Shown here piece by piece: positions 1 to 5,215 of a stretch of DNA of 8,245 nt. Numbering within the stretch: position 1 is the stretch's first letter; each line of letters opens with the position of its first letter. This DNA comes from Candidatus Kaiserbacteria bacterium (GTDB lineage: Bacteria > Patescibacteria > Paceibacteria > UBA9973 > UBA2100), in NCBI GenBank assembly GCA_002401495.1, contig NVTG01000053.1, positions 1-8,245 of the forward strand. The letters run 5' to 3'. The translations under genes and the position numbers were made by a program. The notes under the pieces were generated by a model. That model searched no databases and had not been told where the DNA came from. It worked only from the letters and a program-made list of their open reading frames with translations.

Positions 1-1
1 A

Positions 2-313
2 GACGACTACCCTGATTTTGTAGCGCATGTTGCAAAGGAAGTTTCAGAAAACCCACAACATAAAGCTATTATCTTAGGAGGGTCAGGACAAGGGGAGGCA
101 ATGGTTGCAAACCGTTTTAAAAACGTAAGGGCCGCAGTTTGGTACGGAGGAGAAGAAATACCAGAACTCTCACGCGAGCACAATGATTCAAATATATTAA
201 GCATTGGCGCTCGCTTTGTTAACGAGGAAGAAGCAAAGATGGCAGTTAAAAAATGGTTATACACTGAATTTAGTAGTGAAGAGCGACATTTACGGAGAAT
301 ACAACAGTTTTAA
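2..313 (+). CDS. rpiB: Ribose-5-phosphate isomerase B, C-terminal part (5' end outside the window)
   Basis: This is the last 103 codons of an RpiB/LacA/LacB-family sugar-phosphate isomerase, which interconverts ribose 5-phosphate and ribulose 5-phosphate in the cytoplasmic non-oxidative pentose phosphate pathway. Family proteins are about 140-160 residues, so roughly 40-50 N-terminal residues are missing. Visible motifs are the active-site loop GGSGQGEAMVANR (about 77-118), the signature SREHNDSNILSIGAR, and the C-terminal phosphate-binding arginine region ERHLRRI. The loop lacks the catalytic Cys of the E. coli-type enzyme (CGTGIG) and instead resembles the mycobacterial type, where a Glu in GGSGNGE is the base; the matching Glu here is codon 95-97. 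The TAA stop overlaps the next ATG by one base (TAATG), so the gene is translationally coupled to rpe. The internal ATG at 101 is not the true start, because conserved sequence continues upstream in frame. Family assignment is secure; RpiB rather than LacA/LacB is inferred from the rpe/tkt neighbours. Confidence 0.93.
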   Translation, partial: DDYPDFVAHVAKEVSENPQHKAIILGGSGQGEAMVANRFKNVRAAVWYGGEEIPELSREHNDSNILSIGARFVNEEEAKMAVKKWLYTEFSSEERHLRRIQQF

Positions 314-978
314 TGGAAAACCAAAAAAACAACATACAGCCAGCCATTATGGCTGATGAATGGGAATCTCTAATATCTCAAATAGACGCAGTCTCTACAT
401 TTGCAAAAAATATACAAATAGATGTAATGGATGGGAAGTTGGTTCCATCAAAGAGTTTTCCATATAACGAAACGACCATAGAGGGAAAACGATTACCAGA
501 AGGAATAGAATTTGAAGCACACCTCATGGTTGAAAATCCAAGAGAGGTTGGATTATCCTTTATCCGTGCTGGTGCTAGTCGAATAGTTGCACAAATTGAA
601 GGAATGGATGATCCGGAGGAGACTTTTATACAATGGAATGAGGTAGGGGCAAAAACCGGAGTCTCAATTCTGCTCTCCACACCAATTGAAGAAATCTACT
701 CCCTTATCGAAGAGGAAATGGTCTCAAGCGTTCAGATTATGACAATACAAAAAATAGGATATCAGGGCGAGAAGTTTGATGAATCTTCATTGGAAAGAAT
801 ACGAGATTTAAAAGAAAAATATCCGAATCTTTTAATAACAGTAGATGGAGGAGTTAATGCTCAAAATATAGTAAAATTAAGAGAATCAGGAGCAGCCATC
901 TTTGGTGTAGGCTCCGCCATAATGAAGGAAGAAGATAAGGAAGGTGCTTTTTCAAAATTAAGTAATGTTATCGAATAA
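313..978 (+). CDS. rpe: Ribulose-phosphate 3-epimerase, divergent
   Basis: A 221-residue TIM-barrel protein of the Rpe family, predicted to interconvert ribulose 5-phosphate and xylulose 5-phosphate. Length is normal. Recognisable elements: strand-1 motif IQPAIMA (8-14, where PSIL is usual), IQIDVMDGKLVP (34-45) with Asp37, EAHLMVENP (68-76) with His70, the catalytic-Asp motif TVDGGVN (176-182, Asp178), and the phosphate-binding GVGSAIM near 198-204. Two family hallmarks are changed. The first metal ligand, His in the usual HVDVMDG, is Gln35. The flexible loop normally written NPGFGGQ reads KIGYQGE (147-153). From memory the same substitutions recur in CPR homologues, so this looks like a lineage-specific active epimerase rather than a decayed gene, but activity is not proven by sequence. 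The ATG overlaps the rpiB stop by one base; a weak GGAGA at 294-298 is 14 bases upstream, too far to be a good ribosome site. The 3' end overlaps the next gene by 14 bases. Confidence 0.88.
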   Translation: MENQKNNIQPAIMADEWESLISQIDAVSTFAKNIQIDVMDGKLVPSKSFPYNETTIEGKRLPEGIEFEAHLMVENPREVGLSFIRAGASRIVAQIEGMDDPEETFIQWNEVGAKTGVSILLSTPIEEIYSLIEEEMVSSVQIMTIQKIGYQGEKFDESSLERIRDLKEKYPNLLITVDGGVNAQNIVKLRESGAAIFGVGSAIMKEEDKEGAFSKLSNVIE

Positions 979-1828
979 AAAAATTGCTCATTTAGAACAA
1001 ACTGCCAATAGTATCCGACAAGATATTATTGAGATGCTACTTGCTGCAGGCTCTGGTCACACAGCAGGCCCTCTAGGTATGGCTGATGTATTTACGCTTC
1101 TGTACTTCCACGCAATGACTCATGACCCAAAGAATCCAGACAGAGAAGATAGAGATAGGGTGATACTTTCAAACGGACACATATGTCCAGTGCAATACGC
1201 AACAATGGCAAGAGCTGGGTACTTTCCTCTAAAAGAACTCTCGACACTTAGAAAATTCGGATCACGCCTACAAGGACATCCTCATAGAGAGTTTCTTCAC
1301 GGGGTGGAGGCAAGCTCTGGACCACTAGGAAGCGGATTAGGGCAAGCTGTAGGAATGGCACTAGCACAACGCATGGATCAAGGACGAGCAACAGATAGCT
1401 ACGTCTACGCTCTAATGGGCGACGGAGAACTTGATTGTGGAATTATATGGGAGAGTGCGATGCTAGCAGGAAGGGAAAAGCTACAAAACCTAATTGGAAT
1501 AGTAGATAGAAACGGAATACAGATCGATGGATACACTTGGGACATAATGCCCCTTGAGCCTCTAAAGGCTAAGTGGGAGAGCTTTGGCTGGCACGTAATT
1601 GAAGTTGATGGCCATAACTTTGAAGCATTGAATGAAGCAATAGGAGAAGCACGATCTGTGAACGATAAGCCGTCTGTATTAATAGCACACACAATTCCCG
1701 GGAAAGGAGTGGCAGAGTTTGAGAGAGACTTTCATTGGCATGGTAAGCCACCTAATAAGGAACAAGGCGACAAGGCATTACACGAACTAAGAACTCTTGG
1801 AGGAAACATTGAAGGTGAACACGAATAA
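965..1828 (+). CDS. tktA: Transketolase, N-terminal (ThDP pyrophosphate-binding) subunit
   Basis: A 287-residue protein equivalent to the N-terminal half of transketolase. Together with the next gene it should transfer two-carbon ketol units between xylulose 5-phosphate and ribose 5-phosphate or erythrose 4-phosphate. Motifs in order: GSGHTAGPLGMAD (29-41) with a conserved active-site His32; LSNGH (68-72), the counterpart of SKGH; GHP (104-106); SSGPLGSGLGQAVGMA (117-132); and the thiamine-diphosphate/Mg motif from GDGE (152-155) to the Asn of DRNG (181-184). Split transketolases of about 280 and 320 residues are common in archaea and many bacteria, so this is not a truncation. The ATG lies inside rpe with a 14-base overlap; the only purine-rich run (AAGGAAGGTG near 938-947) is 17 or more bases upstream, so translation probably depends on coupling. 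It acts only as a heteromer with the C-terminal subunit, whose start is one base after this stop. Confidence 0.95.
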   Translation: MLSNKKIAHLEQTANSIRQDIIEMLLAAGSGHTAGPLGMADVFTLLYFHAMTHDPKNPDREDRDRVILSNGHICPVQYATMARAGYFPLKELSTLRKFGSRLQGHPHREFLHGVEASSGPLGSGLGQAVGMALAQRMDQGRATDSYVYALMGDGELDCGIIWESAMLAGREKLQNLIGIVDRNGIQIDGYTWDIMPLEPLKAKWESFGWHVIEVDGHNFEALNEAIGEARSVNDKPSVLIAHTIPGKGVAEFERDFHWHGKPPNKEQGDKALHELRTLGGNIEGEHE

Positions 1829-1832
1829 TATG
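1799..1832 (+). promoter_or_regulatory. Start region of the transketolase C-subunit gene, with competing candidate starts
   Basis: Three in-frame starts are plausible. TTG at 1809 has an ideal GGAGG (1799-1803) five bases upstream. GTG at 1815 has the same GGAGG eleven bases upstream. ATG at 1830 sits one base after the tktA stop and has AAGGTGA (1812-1818) eleven bases upstream. I chose 1830 because it is the only ATG and because the TAA-T-ATG junction recurs twice elsewhere in the window. The GGAGG also encodes Gly-Gly of the upstream protein, so it may be coincidental. This is the only gene in the window with anything close to a Shine-Dalgarno sequence. Confidence 0.5.
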
Positions 1833-2816
1833 TTAAACGAAGAATTAAACAAAAAGATTTTTGATGCAGACGTAGAACAAGTTCCACTACGAAACGGTTT
1901 CGGTGAGGGATTAGTTGAGGCAGCTGACAATAATGAAAGCATAGTAGGACTTTGTGCTGATTTAACTGGCTCCACTCGCATGAAGGCATTTGCTGATAAA
2001 TACCCTGAGAGGTTTGTTCAAATGGGTGTGGCGGAGCAAAACCTCGCAACAGTAGCATCAGGAATGGCGGCAAGAGGTAAAATTCCATTTATCACGTCGT
2101 ACGCAATGTTTTCTCCTGGACGTAACTGGGAACAGATACGAACTACAATCTGCTATAACGATAGACCAGTAAAAGTGATAGGAAGTCATGCTGGAGTCTC
2201 TGTAGGACCAGACGGGGGAACACATCAGGCAATTGAGGACATCGCAATTATGCGAGTAATTCCACGAATGGTAGTGGTAGTACCTTGTGACTCAGTTGAG
2301 GCTAAAAAAGCAACTCTACAGATAGCCGAAAATCATTCACCAACATACCTTAGGTTAGCAAGAGAGAAGACTCCAATAATGACAACAGAAGAAACAGATT
2401 TTGAGATAGGGAAGTCGTATGAAATGTGGAGAGGAAAAAAGGTAGATGTTGTATTAATTGGATGTGGTCCATTACTTCACAACGCGCTCGTTGCAGCCAA
2501 ACTACTAGAAGATGACGGAGTAGGTGTTGTTGTTTTAAACAGTCATACAGTAAAGCCCTTGGACGAGAAGAAAATAATTGAAGTAGCTGAAGAGGCAGGA
2601 GCCGTTGTCTCAATTGAAGAACATCAGGCTGCAGGAGGATTGGGAAGTGTCATTTCAGAAGTTCTTTCTCAAAACTCACCAGTACCAATGGAATTCGTTG
2701 CGGTAAAGAACCAGTTTGGACAATCAGGAACACCTGAACAATTAATTGAGCACTATAATTTAGATGCAGAGAGTATAGTCGAGGCAGCAAAGAAAGTTTT
2801 AAAAAGAAAGAAATAG
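1830..2816 (+). CDS. tktB: Transketolase, C-terminal (pyrimidine-binding and transketolase C) subunit
   Basis: A 328-residue protein matching the C-terminal half of transketolase, with a pyrimidine-binding domain (about 15-180) and a C-terminal domain (about 190-320). The key GVAEQN motif supplies the Glu that activates the ThDP aminopyrimidine ring (Glu69, codon 2034-2036). Other family features are RNGFGEGL (21-28), the SYAMF/R-E-Q-I-R region (90-104), GSHAGVSVGPDGGTHQ (118-133), PCDSVE, and the IEEH-GGLGS segment of the C-terminal domain. The name is generic: tktB here means the second half of a split enzyme, not the E. coli isozyme. It is the last gene of the rpiB-rpe-tkt operon, ending with TAG immediately before a hairpin terminator. 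A longer form from TTG 1797 or TTG 1809 is possible, but the extra residues are not conserved-looking. A 1-deoxyxylulose 5-phosphate synthase is excluded by the split architecture and transketolase-type motifs. Confidence 0.94.
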   Translation: MLNEELNKKIFDADVEQVPLRNGFGEGLVEAADNNESIVGLCADLTGSTRMKAFADKYPERFVQMGVAEQNLATVASGMAARGKIPFITSYAMFSPGRNWEQIRTTICYNDRPVKVIGSHAGVSVGPDGGTHQAIEDIAIMRVIPRMVVVVPCDSVEAKKATLQIAENHSPTYLRLAREKTPIMTTEETDFEIGKSYEMWRGKKVDVVLIGCGPLLHNALVAAKLLEDDGVGVVVLNSHTVKPLDEKKIIEVAEEAGAVVSIEEHQAAGGLGSVISEVLSQNSPVPMEFVAVKNQFGQSGTPEQLIEHYNLDAESIVEAAKKVLKRKK

Positions 2817-2817
2817 T

Positions 2818-2843
2818 AAAAAACTCCCAGAAGGGAGCTTTTT
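2818..2843. terminator. Bidirectional intrinsic terminator between convergent genes
   Basis: A short hairpin, CTCCC (2824-2828), loop AGAA (2829-2832), GGGAG (2833-2837), is flanked by A6 on the left (2818-2823) and C plus T5 on the right (2838-2843). Read on the + strand it gives a GC-rich stem followed by CTTTTT, two bases after the transketolase stop. Read on the - strand it gives GCTCCC, TTCT, GGGAG followed by T6, about 20 bases after the prepilin stop. The flanking A and T runs can extend the stem around a one-base bulge. The position between two converging transcription units fits use by both. Confidence 0.85.
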
Positions 2844-2845
2844 AC

Positions 2846-2862
2846 TAACAAAGAATTTGTTA
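2846..2862. repeat. Short perfect inverted repeat beside the terminator
   Basis: TAACAAA (2846-2852) and TTTGTTA (2856-2862) form a perfect 7-bp AT-rich stem with a 3-base loop. It lies between the T-run of the terminator and the prepilin stop codon. On the - strand it would fold just before the GC-rich hairpin, making a tandem stem-loop at the prepilin mRNA 3' end. It has no T-run of its own, so it is more likely a 3'-end stabiliser, part of a compound terminator, or a chance palindrome in AT-rich sequence. Confidence 0.5.
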
Positions 2863-2863
2863 A

Positions 2864-3331
2864 CTACGGTTGAACACAGTACACCTGATCGGCTGCACAG
2901 TTCACTCCTCCAACATCTGAACCACTTCCATCGTTTAAGGCTGCGGCGTTGTTAGTTTCTAGAGTGGTGTAGACAACGTACTTATAACAAGGGGCGGTAG
3001 CACACGCTGCTCCAGTCACACTACGTCCTTGGTATCCATATGATGCATTAGTTCGAGGATCCTTAGGTTCCTGCGGCATAAGGCCTGCAGATACCACTTG
3101 GGCGGGTCCTGTAGTTCCAGCTGGATATGAAGGCACGGCACCTTGATCATCGAAGAATATTTCAAAAGCAGTTTGTAGCTGTTTAACGTCTGAAATTCTA
3201 CGAGCATCACGAGACTTTTCTCGAGCTGAGTTTAGAGAGGCTAGTACTACACTTGAAAGAAGGCCAATTATGGCAATAACTACTAATAATTCGATCAGTG
3301 TAAATCCTCTATTTTCTTTTAATTTGAACAT
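2864..3331 (-). CDS. Type IV prepilin / pseudopilin-like protein
   Basis: A 155-residue secreted or surface fibre subunit. The N-terminus is a textbook class III signal: a short basic leader ending in Gly9, then FTLIELLVV and a hydrophobic helix to about residue 33. Prepilin peptidase should cleave between Gly9 and Phe10, leaving mature Phe1 and the conserved Glu5 (residue 14). A charged alpha-helical region follows (about 34-60), with an aspartate-, proline- and tyrosine-containing segment typical of GspG-like pseudopilins, and then a small globular domain. Four cysteines (110, 115, 145, 152) could form two disulfides, consistent with an extracytoplasmic fold. An in-frame GTG at 3361 would add ten residues, but that extension contains a TATAAT box and spoils the leader, so ATG 3331 is preferred. 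No assembly ATPase or peptidase gene is in the window, so the pilus machinery must lie elsewhere. Whether it is a major pilin, minor pilin or pseudopilin cannot be decided. Confidence 0.88.
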   Translation of the reverse strand: MFKLKENRGFTLIELLVVIAIIGLLSSVVLASLNSAREKSRDARRISDVKQLQTAFEIFFDDQGAVPSYPAGTTGPAQVVSAGLMPQEPKDPRTNASYGYQGRSVTGAACATAPCYKYVVYTTLETNNAAALNDGSGSDVGGVNCAADQVYCVQP

Positions 3332-3337
3332 AATAAT

Positions 3338-3343
3338 ATTATA
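3338..3343 (-). promoter_or_regulatory. -10 box of a probable leaderless prepilin promoter
   Basis: On the - strand a perfect TATAAT (3343 down to 3338) is followed by six bases (ATTATT) and the prepilin ATG at 3331. Bacterial start sites usually lie about 6-8 bases after the -10 hexamer, so transcription would begin at or next to the ATG and give a leaderless mRNA. No convincing -35 is visible, and there is no TG extension. The box lies in the 30-base gap after the kinase stop, so the prepilin can be expressed independently of the kinase. Confidence 0.6.
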
Positions 3344-3361
3344 CCTACTTAGTAAACACAC

Positions 3362-4345
3362 TTATAGCTCTTCAAGTTGATAACTTTCTGGAGCCTCTTC
3401 TAATAATCTTTCCAATTCTTCTCGTGATAGTAGTCCTTTCTGTGCACCAATGTATTGCACAACAGACATTGAGTTTATCGGCCCTCGTTTAAGAGCCTCA
3501 GGCAGTTCCATTCCTTCAGCTAACATAGAAACCACAGTGCTTGAAAACGAGTCTCCGGCACCGGTTCTATCGGTTGGTGGTTTTGGATCCGGATACATTG
3601 GCATTTTCCAGTAGCCCTCTCCGTTTGAGGCGTACGCCCCCCTGGGTCCATCTGTTACAACTGCAATATTTGGTCCAAGTGCGCGAACTCCGTCGATAAG
3701 TTCTTTTATGTCGTCACTTTTTGAATCCAGTATTCTCTGAGCTTCTTCCTTGTTACAAAAGAATATTTCACAGGCCTCGTAAATATCTTTAATCTTTTCA
3801 GAACCTAGTGATATTTGAAAGCTTCCTGGTTGGAATGCCAACTTCACATTGTTTTCTTTACAGTACTCTGCCAGTTGGTGGTGGTATTCAAGACCGTGCT
3901 CTCCAACGCTTGAAAAATATATCCATTCGGGAGCTTCTTCAAATGAAGGTACCTCATAAGGATACTCATGGTGTTTAATTAGAATGGTTCTTTCAACACC
4001 AACTCGTAGTACGTAATGATAGTTGCTCTGCATTCCGGTGTGTTCTCTAACGTGTGTGGTATCTACTCCTTCTTGTTGTAGTGCTTCCATCTTTCTCTTT
4101 CCAAAGTCATCATCTCCAATATCGGTTACTAAAGCAGTACTAAGTCCTAGTCGGTGTGCGGAAACTGCAGCATTAGGAGCGTTCCCAACTGCGGGAACTA
4201 CAGTTACATCTTCATATTCTAGTTTGTCTCCAAAACGTATTCGGATCTCTTCTCCATGTTCATCAGAGGCAATGTGCACTCCATCTTTAAGTTTTATAAA
4301 CGCATCGGTTACGATGTCGCCCAAGGCAACGAATTTATATTTCAT
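3362..4345 (-). CDS. PfkB-family (ribokinase-like) carbohydrate kinase
   Basis: A 327-residue cytoplasmic kinase of the PfkB/ribokinase fold, which phosphorylates a sugar or sugar phosphate with a nucleotide donor. In order: beta-strand VALGDIVTD (6-14); a short lid-like insertion (about 20-50); the substrate-binding VGNAPNAAVSAHRLG (53-67), the counterpart of the family GGNxxNxA motif; GDDDFG (77-82); NKEEA (198-202); TDGPRGA (231-237); and the C-terminal PfkB signature DRTGAGDSF (259-267), with the anion hole and catalytic base Asp265. All catalytic elements look intact. The substrate cannot be read from sequence: ribose, fructose, fructose 6-phosphate and tagatose 6-phosphate kinases share these motifs. 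It is divergent from the aldolase gene, with only 17 bases between start codons, which suggests a linked role in hexose phosphate metabolism. ATG 4345 has no Shine-Dalgarno and is probably a leaderless start. The Ser-rich open frame on the opposite strand (4023-4355) is a shadow of this gene. Confidence 0.9.
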   Translation of the reverse strand: MKYKFVALGDIVTDAFIKLKDGVHIASDEHGEEIRIRFGDKLEYEDVTVVPAVGNAPNAAVSAHRLGLSTALVTDIGDDDFGKRKMEALQQEGVDTTHVREHTGMQSNYHYVLRVGVERTILIKHHEYPYEVPSFEEAPEWIYFSSVGEHGLEYHHQLAEYCKENNVKLAFQPGSFQISLGSEKIKDIYEACEIFFCNKEEAQRILDSKSDDIKELIDGVRALGPNIAVVTDGPRGAYASNGEGYWKMPMYPDPKPPTDRTGAGDSFSSTVVSMLAEGMELPEALKRGPINSMSVVQYIGAQKGLLSREELERLLEEAPESYQLEEL

Positions 4346-4347
4346 AA

Positions 4348-4356
4348 TGATATAAT
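4348..4356 (+). promoter_or_regulatory. Extended -10 promoter of the aldolase gene
   Basis: TG (4348-4349), A, TATAAT (4351-4356) is a perfect extended -10 element. It is followed by six bases (AACATC) and the aldolase ATG at 4363, which places the expected start site at the ATG itself. No TTGACA-like -35 is visible 16-18 bases upstream, inside the kinase coding region; extended -10 promoters can work without one. There is no room for a ribosome-binding site, which supports leaderless translation. Confidence 0.68.
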
Positions 4357-4360
4357 AACA
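4352..4360 (-). promoter_or_regulatory. Extended -10 promoter of the PfkB kinase gene
   Basis: Read on the - strand, TG (4360-4359), T, TATTAT (4357-4352) matches the extended -10 form TGnTATnnT. Six bases (4351-4346) separate it from the kinase ATG at 4345, predicting a leaderless transcript. Five base pairs of the hexamer are shared with the oppositely directed aldolase promoter. The hexamer deviates from consensus at one position, so it may be the weaker of the pair. Confidence 0.55.
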
Positions 4361-4362
4361 TC

Positions 4363-5214
4363 ATGAAAACACTTAAAGAAGTAATGGATGAAGCATTAGA
4401 AAACGGAAACGCAGTTGGGCACTTTAATATATCTGACTCAACTCAATTAAACGCAATAGCATTAGCCGCACGTGAGTTAAACGTTCCTGTAATAATTGGA
4501 GTCTCTGAAGGGGAGAGTAAATTTGTGGGGTTAGAAAAAACAGTCGCAATGGTTAACTCAGTAAGGGAAGAATATGGAATAGATATTTTCACAAACGCCG
4601 ATCACGTACATTCAGTAGACGGATGCAAAGCGGCAATTGACGCTGGAATGGATTCCGTAATCTTTGATGGATCTAAACTAACACTGGAAGAAAATAAAGC
4701 TGCAATGAAAGAAGTTGTTGATTACGCAGGAGATACTTTAACTGAAGGGGAAGTGGGATACATAGGCTCCTCAAGCAAGATGTTAGACGAAATTCCCGAC
4801 GATATAAGCACAACACTACCTACACCTAGTGATGTTGTTTCCTACATTAATGAGACTGGAGTAACAGCAGTTGCACCAGCCGTAGGGAATCTTCATGGAA
4901 TGCTAAAAGGAAGAGATAACCCTGCACTAAATATTGAATTGATTAAAAGCATGAGAGAGGCAATAGGAAATGATGCAGGAATGGTATTACACGGTGGCTC
5001 TGGACTAACAGACGAGGATTTCAGAAACGCGATAGAAGCTGGGATGAATGTAGTACATATAAACACTGAAATACGTAGGGCCTACAGAAAGGGAATTGAA
5101 GAGGCGCTTGCCTCAAACCCAGAAGAAGTTGCGCCGTATAGGTATCTAGATAAGGGACGCGATGCAGTTTACGAAGTAGTGCTTGCAAGATTAAAATTAT
5201 TTAACAACCTATAA
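4363..5214 (+). CDS. fba: Class II (metal-dependent) fructose-bisphosphate aldolase family protein
   Basis: A 283-residue TIM-barrel aldolase of the FbaA/GatY/KbaY family, which reversibly cleaves fructose 1,6-bisphosphate, or tagatose 1,6-bisphosphate in some members, into dihydroxyacetone phosphate and glyceraldehyde 3-phosphate. Length is normal for the family. Catalytic features: NADH at 78-81, giving the proton-shuttling Asp80 and zinc ligand His81; DGSKL (102-106), matching family DGS; EGEVG (128-132) with Glu130; VGNLHG (174-179) with zinc ligand His178; VLHGGSGL (208-215) with zinc ligand His210; and HINTEIR (232-238), close to the family NVNTE motif. The segment after EGEVG reads YIGSSSK where the family usually has GG-ED. 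Substrate specificity between fructose and tagatose bisphosphate is uncertain; fructose is favoured because this is the only aldolase beside pentose-phosphate genes. It starts directly after a strong extended -10 and is followed one base later by the dehydrogenase gene, so both are probably co-transcribed. Confidence 0.9.
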   Translation: MKTLKEVMDEALENGNAVGHFNISDSTQLNAIALAARELNVPVIIGVSEGESKFVGLEKTVAMVNSVREEYGIDIFTNADHVHSVDGCKAAIDAGMDSVIFDGSKLTLEENKAAMKEVVDYAGDTLTEGEVGYIGSSSKMLDEIPDDISTTLPTPSDVVSYINETGVTAVAPAVGNLHGMLKGRDNPALNIELIKSMREAIGNDAGMVLHGGSGLTDEDFRNAIEAGMNVVHINTEIRRAYRKGIEEALASNPEEVAPYRYLDKGRDAVYEVVLARLKLFNNL

Positions 5215-5215
5215 T

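Noticed and set aside
1732..2088. 118-codon - strand open frame across the transketolase junction
   Set aside because: It spans two well-supported genes on the other strand, and its Leu/Ser/Pro-rich product matches nothing recognisable.
965..2816. Split transketolase as a frameshifted single gene
   Set aside because: Both halves have natural lengths, complete motifs and a separate start; two-gene transketolases are well known, so no frameshift is needed.
3332..3361. GTG-started extension of the prepilin by ten residues
   Set aside because: The extension contains the TATAAT box and would place a non-standard hydrophobic stretch before the short basic leader; ATG 3331 gives a textbook prepilin leader.
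4023..4355. 110-codon open frame on the + strand, antisense to the PfkB kinase
   Set aside because: Its product is Ser/Thr/Pro-rich low-complexity sequence with no motif, as expected from the reverse of a conserved coding gene; the - strand frame has complete catalytic motifs.
5210..5215. TATAAT directly before the dehydrogenase ATG
   Set aside because: It touches the ATG with no room for a start site, and it arises from the aldolase stop codon in the TAA-T-ATG junction; co-transcription with the aldolase is the simpler reading.
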